From the NCBI RefSeq assembly GCF_013426205.1, contig NC_089425.1:558001-622000 (forward strand): 64,000 bases of DNA. Reading direction: 5' to 3'. The notes under the pieces are model-generated. The model did no database searches, was not told the DNA's origin, and worked only from the letters and a program-made list of their open reading frames with translations. This stretch comes from Metarhizium brunneum. Its lineage: Eukaryota > Ascomycota > Sordariomycetes > Hypocreales > Clavicipitaceae. Each line of letters opens with the position of its first letter. Position 1 is the first letter of the stretch. The position numbers and the translations under genes were made by a program. Positions 41,888 to 50,283 of this stretch are shown in pieces.

Positions 41888-42805
41888 TTGTGGACAAGTG
41901 CCCATAAGGTAGGGGTCCTCGTACAAGTTGTCACATTGATCACCTGGATCTCGTCCGCAGTTATCTCCGTCTACTTCCACGACAGAATATGGGAACTGAA
42001 CTACCTCCACCCGTCACTCTTCACTTTGGACCACATTCTTGGGGATATGTTTTGGTTTGTCTACACCCTTCATAATTTAAGGCTCCATCACCTTACATTT
42101 TTAAACAGGGTCGGCCTCTTCGTTTTCCAGTCAGCCCACATCGTCTACGACCTGTACAAAACCTCGCCTGCAGGTCTTGGAGTGATGCAGGGCCAGTTCA
42201 TCCTTAACAACGTCTTTCATTTCGCATTTATCCTATTATTCGTCAATTCCTTCTTCATTGCAGCTGAGCTTCTCCTAGTACTAAATGTTCTCAATCTATG
42301 TATATTGTATTTCCGCCACTCACTCTGCTGGATGTTGGTCCGCACAGCAACCATGTCTGGCCCTTTGGCATGGACGATTGTTGCGGTCTATTGGAATGGC
42401 TCAATGATGGTTCCAGACCCAACATCTATTGCATGCCGTGTAGTCGGCCAAATTTCAACCTGGGGAATATTCGCTTGTGGCGTTTTGTTTGCATTGGCGT
42501 ATCAGGTTTGGTGACCACAGTCCGTGTGGCAAATCGTATGGACTAACCGTAGGTAGGACTGCACTATCACATATTCTCTCAGTTTTCTGTCTGGAGCACT
42601 TGGCGTTGCGCAACTGAGAAGCCAGCTCGTACCCTTTCAATGGGTTTCTTCTTTTACTATGACCGCTACTCTATATGTCATAACTGTCGTTTTGATTATT
42701 CGGAAGTGGAAACTCCGAATGTTGGAGCTGAGAAGCTCTTTCGATAAGGAATCCGACAAATGCCCGGAGGCTAACAAAGCAGATACGGATTGCTATGAAT
42801 CGTGA
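41888..42805 (+). CDS. DUF1774-like multi-pass membrane protein (at least 2 exons)
   Basis: Exon 41888-42505 and exon 42557-42805 join across a 51-base intron (GACTAAC branch, GGTAG acceptor) to give about 288 residues. The join is decided by continuity: ALAYQ to DCTITYSLSFLSGALGVAQL. There are six to seven hydrophobic helices (VGVLVQVVTLITW, VISVYF, HLTFLNRVGLFVF, FHFAFILLFV, and a last WVSSFTMTATLYVITVVLII) and a charged C-terminal tail. This matches fungal DUF1774 membrane proteins in length and layout. The true start is in an upstream exon; the frame is open back to a TTG at 41888, and ATG 41805 may belong to it. Function unknown. Confidence 0.62.
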
Positions 42806-43554
42806 GACGCCGTAAACCACCAGTAAGTTAGCCAAGCCCCTAGAATCTTACTCTGGTTTGATATTGTATCACATATGTATCAGATACTGGTGAATGCTGT
42901 TGTGGCACTGTAGCTTTGTGGTAGGCCCTTATATGCCAGATGGCTCTTAGGTTATGTACTGTTTGTTTGTCTTTGTCACGCAATGTGGAAATATTTTTTT
43001 TGAAACAAATTGTCGTTGAGGTTGCTTTAGGATAAGAAGTTCATGAAATTTTATTCAAGAGGATTAAGTGCCAAGTCCTTGGCGTTCATCCTACAGTTCA
43101 TGCTTGTCGCATGGTTGTCAGAATAGAGTAGAAGTGTCTTTTGGACCTAGTATTGATTTTTGTTTTCGCAATGTATGTTTAACTGATATGTTCGTTACAT
43201 CGCTCTGTCTGATAGAAAATATGAATCCACTTGCTTGAGGCTCCTGAACGCAGCAGATCGAGAAACGTTGCCGTTGCATATTTAAGACCCTTGGCAACCA
43301 TGTTAGGGGCGGGAGTCGTATACCAGTATTTCTACCTATTTTTAGAAAACCGAGATTTCACAACATTTTGTCTGGTGACTGTGAAATCCAAAACTTCCAA
43401 TTTGAGAACATAGATCTTGTTTTCAAGATCCCCAACAAAACAACGCCATCGCCCATCGCTGCCCATGTATATAAGCCTGCAAGAACCTACTACAATGCTT
43501 CAATAGGTCAGCAGTCTGCGAAAACCTTAGTCACTAGCTTAAGGCCAGAACACA

Positions 43555-43869
43555 ATGGCGGAAGAAAATAAGCCCCTACAAAAGAGAGACAGGACAAATG
43601 ATAACTTCAGAAGAGTCATGAACAATTACATGAAAAAGGGTAACTTGATATGCCAACGCTACGGTGCAGATATCCACATTGTGGTACGGCGAAAACATCG
43701 TTTCTACACCTACAGCTCAACTCAAGATTCGACGTTCCCGCCATCTCATCAACAAGTTGTACGTTGTCCGCCCTCTTCATCTGGCCCAAGTCTCTAACAA
43801 TTTTAGGAGCAATCTTACCCCTTACCCATACAGAAAACACCTCTAAACTATCCCATTCAAAAAGCATAA
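43555..43869 (+). CDS. MADS-like microprotein (2 exons)
   Basis: Exon 43555-43758 and exon 43807-43869 join across a 48-base intron (GTACGT donor, TCTAAC branch, TTTTAG acceptor) to give 88 residues. It starts MAEENKPLQKRDRTNDNFRR, then NNYMKKGNLICQRYGADIHI and VVRRKHRFYTYSS. This resembles the recognition helix and first strands of a MADS box, followed by an end of the form FPPSHQQ.EQSYPLPI(Q/R)KTP, which I associate with a class of short fungal proteins. Likely nuclear. It is the second MADS-like gene of the window, not an obvious copy of the first. Confidence 0.58.
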
Positions 43870-44040
43870 ATGATGATTTATCTCAAGGAAGCAGTGCAGT
43901 AATCATAGTTTGACTTTTTTTTTATTATTTAATGAATATCGAGACAAAACCTTTGCATCTTCTTGGTGCGACGGAGCGTAAACAAGTTGTATATAGAGCT
44001 TCCTAGCGATTGTGCTTGGTGTGTCTAGTCATCAGCGCTT

Positions 44041-44598
44041 CTACGGATTTCGGATATAAGCACAGAGTTCGAGGGCTATATCCACACTACTCCGGCATCC
44101 TTTAGTAGCATGGTTATCATTGGGGTCATTATAGACGTTGGGACAAACGTCGTCACAGCTAGAAGGGCACAATACCCCAGGACAGTCGCTGGCGGAGGTA
44201 TGCAGGGCAACACCATAGGCGCAAAACTGCCTCGGGAATTCATCGTTAATGTCTGATAGATCATAGTACAGATCCGTAGGGTGCTGCGAAGGCACGTAAG
44301 AATACTCCAGCTGTGTCTTGGAGCTAGATGCAAAGGCGTTTGCACGGCCTACATCGGTCAAGGTTTTGCCAACGCAGATGTCGCTCGTAATTTTAATGGA
44401 TACACCGGTTCCGTTTTCGACAGGGCGGTATGTCTCAACGTAAGTGTCTCCCGGAGGCAATTCTAGTACAAATGGAGATGTCGCTTGGACCGAAGCAAGA
44501 AACACAGAGAAGGGGCAGCGATTGATTACAATCGCGTGTCCTAAAGCATGGGCATGCCACGAACAACAGAGAAGTGCAATAATAACCGGGAGCCCTGA
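44041..44598 (-). CDS. secreted BYS1/thaumatin-like protein
   Basis: From ATG 44598 a signal peptide (MSGLPVIIALLCCSWHAHA) is followed by GHAIVINRCPFSVFLASVQ and LELPPGDTYVETYRP. This is the start of the BYS1 family (yeast-phase-specific, thaumatin-like secreted proteins): AxVxNxCxxPVYLxSV... then LPPGxSYSExYR. Later YSYV and LYYDLSDIND match the family, and the Cys-rich end (QFC, DCPGVLCPSSCDDVCPN, GCRSS) gives pairs for disulfides. An upstream in-frame ATG at 44634 is possible. Likely extracellular; function of the family is not settled. Confidence 0.75.
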   Translation of the reverse strand, partial: SGLPVIIALLCCSWHAHALGHAIVINRCPFSVFLASVQATSPFVLELPPGDTYVETYRPVENGTGVSIKITSDICVGKTLTDVGRANAFASSSKTQLEYSYVPSQHPTDLYYDLSDINDEFPRQFCAYGVALHTSASDCPGVLCPSSCDDVCPNVYNDPNDNHATKGCRSSVDIALELCAYIRNP

Positions 44599-45041
44599 CA
44601 TCGCGCAGGTAGCAAAGAGAATACAATGGTGCAAATATGTCTAATAAACAGTGTTGAACTTATTGGTAAAGCTGCGCTAATCGTTGATGACCGAATCTTT
44701 CTGGGCACTGCCTTTTTCTAGATTTTAACGGTGCGTTGTGCAAGAAAAAGGACATTGTGGATTGAAACGTGACCAAAGGCGCACGACGTGGGATCCTGGG
44801 TCTTGAACCTCGGATGTGAAATCCGAGTTCCTAAGTCCAAAGCTGTAGATCCATGACCTCAAATCCCGCCGATTGCTAAATTGTATAGACTCGTGGAGAG
44901 TCTATCGACAACCTTCCGTGAGGATTCTCACATACGAAACCCGTCAAAAATTGTCAATGCTGTGACTTCTGGTGCTTTGCATCTTTGTATTGACGATATT
45001 ATCTTCGGGCTGTAGCGTCAACGCACCACACGCGAATAATC

Positions 45042-45780
45042 ATGCTCTGGAAGGAATTGCCAGTCGAGGTGCACATCATAATCACCGATTACTTAGATCC
45101 TAGGTCTGCTGCAATAGTTCGGTTGCACCTGCATTGGCAACTATCCAAATGGAACCAGCAGCGCATGCGCCAACCGAGAGTATGGGGCAGTATCTTCAAG
45201 CCCGGAGTCAATTTAGAAAGCATAATATCGGAACTACGTCGCTGTTCTATTGAACCAATCAGCCAGTGACCTCCTGTTGCTTGGCATGGATCTAGATCAT
45301 CTGTTCTTTGCCAAACCAAAACTCCAATCGGATCCTCTGATTGTAGTACTGCTGGTATTTGTTGGCGGTCGATTTATACCATGCCCCCCCGGTATTTACA
45401 GGCACTTACGCAATCAAGAGCATCTTGATGGCTCGTTAACTGATGTTGGGGCAGTTCACATTCGTCCTACTAGTCATAACATGCAGGCGGCGCAAGATGA
45501 ACTTCTACTGCAACTCTCCCCTACAATGCACGCGAAGAGGCTTGGCTGGATCGGAGGACTCGAAACTCGGGCATTATCCTTGTGGGACAACGAGCTACAC
45601 ACTGTAAAACTTACTTCTGAGTCTGACCCTATTCTGTCATATTCTAATTCAGGACTCAGATGGACAATGGGATATCAATCTCGTATTGAGATAGGAAAGA
45701 CCTGGATTACATTAGAAGGGGTCACTCTAGAGAGCCCAAGCATGGCCGAGGGTCAACAGCCTATAGCAGATATAGAATAA
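45042..45780 (+). pseudogene. F-box-like gene with a frame change
   Basis: The frame from 45042 starts MLWKELPVEVHIIITDYLDP, an F-box-like helix, and stops at 45269 after RRCSIEPISQ. The next frame, from 45250, continues coherently (DLDHLFFAKPKLQSDPLIVV, then 120 more residues to 45780) and has the composition of an F-box C-terminal part. The two overlap by about 20 bases, so a single small indel near 45255 would join them. No good splice pair explains the change. It is a decayed gene or a sequence error. Confidence 0.5.
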
Positions 45781-46664
45781 GATAGGCTGTTGATTGCGAG
45801 GACCAGTGACTGTCGGCTGAGTGAATTCGGCTTGCCGCTCTTCGCCGAGGACAGCGTCTATTGTTGGAACGTGTGCGCGGAGAGGCTGCATATGGAGCGG
45901 GGAGGATGATGGAAGCGAGGCAATGGGGACAGCTTGACAGGAGGAGGGGGATAAGACTCGAGTGGTGAAAGATGATCGGCGGCAATACAGGCGTAATGAT
46001 AGGCTAGCTATTGGCCGGCAAACCGCCTTGAACCAGTGCCAAGTAGGACGGTGCTTGGGCCGCGATTTTGATACAGCGCTAAACGACGAATATGAGTGGT
46101 GTCGAGTGCGCCGGTTGCGGGACTAAGGAGACGGGATTTAGGAAACAAGATTCAGGAGACAAGATTTAAGATTCAGCAAAGGTCCTGTGTTCGAAGCATG
46201 CTTCCTGTCATGCCACTTACAATCGCGGCTTGCTCGGTGGTCCACAAACTCAATGGCTCGACGTTATAGGCAGAAAGATGAGGCCCTGGACGAAGAATTA
46301 CGTAGAATTTGCCTCATCTAAGCCTCATCTAAGACTAGATTCTTAAGACGGGATTTACAGGTTTGAGCGGCAAGCTATGCCAAGCTTGACATTCCTAGAT
46401 GGGTTGTTTCTCTGGAAACGCATTTGTGACTTGGACACAATCTCCAGGCCGGCTTGACGAAGTAGATCCGCATGGCCATTTTTCTTTTTCGAGGTTATCT
46501 ATAACTATGGTACAATTGACTTAAGGGCGGCATAAAAATATTGGCATTATTACACTCTTGTTACCTGTGATGAAGAAAACCATTGTGATTTGGGTGCATG
46601 AGAGGGTCATCTCTTGTCTTTGCTATCTCACAAAGCTCGGCTTGTCTTATTCTTCGAAAGGAGT

Positions 46665-47229
46665 CTAAGGTTTCTGTTTGAGCCTTCGCAACAACACATA
46701 CTTGAATATGAGAAAAAGTGTCACAGAGCAAAGGAACAGTGACCCGGTGACAGTTGCTGTTGTAATCGCGGAAACTGACCACTGCCCACTTGCCGTACCA
46801 TACACATTAATAAATGTTGACACGAAGCCCATTGCCGTATGCGTTATGATAGGGCTGCGCCGGATTAGATTTGCCAAAAGCTTTACAGAGAGTGTGTACT
46901 TACATAACAATTTGGTTGTTCACCCAAATGTAGTTACGCCGCAATTTCCACCACAAGCAGACGAGCCCAATTGCAGACACCGCACAGAGAAAAATAGCGA
47001 TACAAAGCAGTGGGATACTCAATATAGAGCCCATCACAACCTTGGAGATGTCACCGGTTTGATCTAGTACATGAAAACGTATAGAGGAATAGGTGCTAGG
47101 CGAAATTAGAAAGCCGGCAAGCAAAAGCCATGACAAAAATCCTGCAACAACGGAGTAACGCAAGCCGATACTCTCTTGCATCTCAAGCAGCATTTGATCA
47201 TACTTCGTCAAAGAAGTTTTGCGACCCAT
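46665..47229 (-). CDS. four-helix membrane protein (2 exons)
   Basis: Exon 1 (47229-46904) and exon 2 (46854-46665) join across a 49-base intron (GTAAGT donor, GCGCAG acceptor) to give 171 residues. Four hydrophobic segments are visible: VVAGFLSWLLLAGFLI, VVMGSILSIPLLCIAIFLC, MGFVSTFINVYG and TGSLFLCSVTLFLIFKYVLL. The loop YGTASGQWSVSAI between the last two resembles a conserved loop of small fungal membrane proteins that I cannot name. The tail is basic (RRLKQKP). Function unknown. Confidence 0.68.
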
Positions 47230-47687
47230 GTTATACGATTTCTTGCTGTATCGCTAAGCTCTCAAAATACCCCCCAAAAAAGGAGTTGTGCACTTGGTTT
47301 GAACGGTAAAAGGGATATAAGCCTTAACAAACAGGACCAACAGCTAACATCCTAACCCAAATTTTAGAACAGATATCTGAATTCTAGCATCGCGAATTGC
47401 AGTTGTTCGTTTATTCGTTTATTGGCACTAGATGGATCCATTTGTCACTGACGGCGAGACAATGAGGCTGCACTTGCAGTGTTAATGCTTAGTAGCTACT
47501 TCAGATACGCATTCTTAGATCCAGCATTGAAGATTCGGGGCCTGACAGAGCTCTGGGTTCAAATCACAAGTTCTCACCATGGACACCCAATAGGTCCATT
47601 CTAAATACTTAAATACCCAAAGGAACGTAATGAACTCATCCAGCAATTAGATACACCCACTCAAGACCTATTCAAGACGTGTTCAAG

Positions 47688-48275
47688 ATGACCATTTCTT
47701 GCCAGCTAATAACCCATGAAGGCCAGCCCATTGACGGCGTTTTTGTGGAGCTCAATTGTATGGACTTCCCAGAACAACACTTTAGTGGACTTTCTGACAA
47801 CTTGGGCATGATAGACGAATGGATTAGCGTTCGTGATCAAAAAGTCCAATGTGTTCAGTGCACCCCGAACATGGACGGTTCGCATTTGCAAATGCGCTTT
47901 CTGCCAACCCGTTTTTGGCGAAACGTTCCCAGAAGCTTGGAACACAATTTGGGTACCGCAGCAAGAGAATTCTCACTTTGTCTTCCACGTTAACGGAGAC
48001 ATGTATGCGATTATCAAGAACGGTGCTTCGCATGTTGAGACACCACGAACTGGCTCGCGTAGTCTGACGTTCAGCTTCGGCCCCTGTGGACTGAAGGACA
48101 ACAATTCACTAGGCCTGCACCCACCCGGGTTCAACTTTGGCACCTCAGGACCTTTCGAGAGAAGACGTGGGTTTAAGAGAAAAGTGACCAGAAGTGAAGC
48201 CACTGATGAAACCCCTCAGCAAGAGGGTAGTAACCACAGCATCTGAGGCGCTCAGCTAGGCTTGCTACGCCGTAA
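47688..48275 (+). pseudogene. decayed paralogue of the transthyretin-like gene
   Basis: The copy starts MTISCQLITHEGQPIDGVFV and matches the 40041 protein (MTISCQVNTLYDEPLEGIFV) through GMIDEWI and LQMRF. It then loses five bases relative to the other copy between 47902 and 47926, moving into another frame that reads FPEAWNTIWVPQ and FHVNGDMYAI. The end that matches RRSARL in the other gene (QHLRRSARLATP, stop at 48273) lies back in the first frame, so a second, compensating shift occurred near 48235. Two shifts indicate decay, not a splice. Confidence 0.7.
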
Positions 48276-48794
48276 ATACCCTCCATTTTGCAGAACTAGT
48301 GTAGCACAGTGTATGTACCTTGTGAAGTCGTAGTCAACCAGCCGATATGTAGAGGTATGATCCATAATCTTAACAAAATAAAATACAAAATACAAAAAGC
48401 GCGAAATGGAAACATACTAGCTCAATAGGTCTCCAATCACGGACATGTATGTAACAGCATGAGACACGATGACTTGTGTCGCGACCTTAGAACTTTGATC
48501 TAGTAAACCAGAGTGGCGATCTTAGTCGTCTGCGGGTCATCGATGTCTTCTTCTGATGTAAAATATACTTGCTCCCCATGAACATTGAACAAACATACTC
48601 ATCAACCAAGCAGTACATACGAAAGCCTTGGTGCTTGGCTTTGTCATGGGTGGGATCAGCAGGTCTCAGATCTCAGAACTCGGATGTTAATAGCCTCCCA
48701 GTCTCCCCATCTATGTGGCCGTCTTGCAGCTGGGGACCCATTGACACTAGACTCGTATCGCGGATGCACTCAACCTAGCATCGCGGGCACCTCC

Positions 48795-49175
48795 ATGGAG
48801 ATCGACGCGCTCGTAAAGATTTTTGCTGCCCTCAGTCTGAGTGACAACGAGGATGAGGTTGCCCGGAGGCGTCTGCGCTGCATCCTTTGTGGAAAGGGGT
48901 TTCAAAAGAGTAATGACCTCACCCGCCATATGGAAGGGCCACATCGGAGGGCTGGAAACTCCATCTACTGCTGCAGGGATGGTCACTATCGGACAGCAAG
49001 GAAAGGAAGTTACGAAAGACATCTTCGTAAATGCAAGGTAAAGAAAATTTCTAGTGGATTGTTCCGTTGCCACTGCGGAGAAGCGGACGTCGATGAGGCA
49101 AACCATGTTAGTCACATTCGCAAATGCAGGCGTGGGAAAAACGCTTCCAGCTCATGCAAGGAGAAAACTGAATGA
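48795..49175 (+). CDS. C2H2-type zinc-finger protein
   Basis: From ATG 48795 (MEIDALVKIFAAL) the frame gives 126 residues. A classic C2H2 finger, CILCGKGFQKSNDLTRHMEG followed by PH, is followed by two finger-like units: CCRDGHYRTARKGSYERHLR(KC) and FRCHCGEADVDEANHVSHIR(KC). The order resembles fungal C2H2 proteins with one good and two divergent fingers. The tail is Ser/Lys-rich. A degenerate copy lies at about 53905-54170. Likely nuclear; target unknown. The frame is open upstream to 48585, so an earlier start cannot be ruled out. Confidence 0.7.
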   Translation: MEIDALVKIFAALSLSDNEDEVARRRLRCILCGKGFQKSNDLTRHMEGPHRRAGNSIYCCRDGHYRTARKGSYERHLRKCKVKKISSGLFRCHCGEADVDEANHVSHIRKCRRGKNASSSCKEKTE

Positions 49176-49403
49176 CACGAATACCGAGAGGCCCCGCATC
49201 ACGTAATCGGCATGCCACCCAGCCACCACTTCATGGGATAAAGGTTTGCATACGAGCTTAATTAAGGATAATAAAGGATAATAGGATAATTTACTGGTCC
49301 TGTTGTGGGAGGTTTGAAGTTTAATGATACAAAATTTCTCTCGCACTGAACATGCGTGCGGCTATTAGCGACACTTATAGAGTAAAGCTTTGTGGATAGA
49401 GAC

Positions 49404-49480
49404 GCTGTGGACAGTGTGACGCCGTGGGACAGTGTGACGCCGTGGGACAGCGTGACGCCGGGGACAGTGTGACGTTGTGA
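49404..49480. repeat. about four tandem copies of a 19-20 base unit
   Basis: Units of the form GGACAGTGTGACGCCGTG repeat about four times, with the later ones worn (GACGTTGTGAGG). Confidence 0.75.
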
Positions 49481-49554
49481 GGGAACCAGCGAGATAGCGG
49501 GTGCTCCTAGTGCACCCCCGCATCAGCCACTCCATCTCTGGAAAGATTATAAGA

Positions 49555-49860
49555 ACGCTACCTGTGAAAAGACCGTCTCTGTAAACGTTATCGCTGAAAA
49601 ATTAATCTCCGATAAGTCCATCTTTGAAAACACCGTCTATGAAACACCATTTCTGAAGGCGGGTAAGGTAATCTCTGCAAAGGTCGTCCGTGAAAAGGCC
49701 CCCTCCGTAAACGCTATCGCTGAAGAGGCAATCTCTGAGAAGCCCATCTTCGAAAACACCAGCCGTGAAAACACCATTTTTGGAGGCGGATAGGGTCATC
49801 TCCACAAAGGCCACCTCATCAAGAAGGCAACCTCCAAAAATGCACCCCCAAGAACCCATC
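49555..49860 (-). repeat. nested 15-base repeats inside a roughly 130-base tandem duplication; pentapeptide-like reading
   Basis: Two blocks (about 49561-49690 and 49691-49810) are near copies of one another. Each is made of roughly 15-base units of the form TCTSTGAAAACRCC. On the minus strand an 85-codon frame reads as five-residue steps (GVFEDGLLRD, GGGLFTDDLCRD, GVFKDGLIGD), similar in look to pentapeptide repeats. No promoter or start context is clear. It may be a simple repeat that happens to stay open because the unit is a multiple of three. Confidence 0.5.
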
Positions 49861-50283
49861 TTTAAGGACTCGTATGCAAATTCTCAGTTCTTAAAACTCG
49901 GCTCCTAGAATGAGGCCGTTGCAATGATGGCCTTGGGTGGAGCAGGCGCATTTACATATTCAATAGTAGTAAGGTCAATTTTCGAAGCAAGGCTTTCTTT
50001 TAAACAAAAACAAATGGAAGCTGGCTCAAAAGAAGCAACAGGCGACTAGAGAAGCCAACCTACGCTACCGAGATCTACTTGTTCCTTGGGATGTTGATAT
50101 ACATGTCCATCCATGTCGAACCACGCTTGGAGCACTATTGGAGGGCTGCTCCAACTAATCCAGTGCACACAATTAACAGAGCCCACAGAAAATGCTCTCG
50201 CTTGCAGTGGTATTATTTACCAACGGCTTGTAACTGAAGCCTTAGGTATATACATGTACATATTAACTGCGGAGACGTCGAAA

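Noticed and set aside
44770..44870. Stem-loop reminiscent of a tRNA (CTCGGAT and ATCCGAG around TTCAC, then a GGTTCAAGACC-like arm on the minus strand)
   Set aside because: The arms do not fit tRNA spacing, no acceptor stem pairs and no D-arm is visible. At most a decayed SINE-like piece.
45980..46500. Short GGGATT/AAGATT-rich direct repeats
   Set aside because: Too short and irregular to call an array; no gene associated.
47550..47600. Possible tRNA T-arm (GGGTTCAAATCAC)
   Set aside because: T-stem does not pair and no cloverleaf can be drawn.
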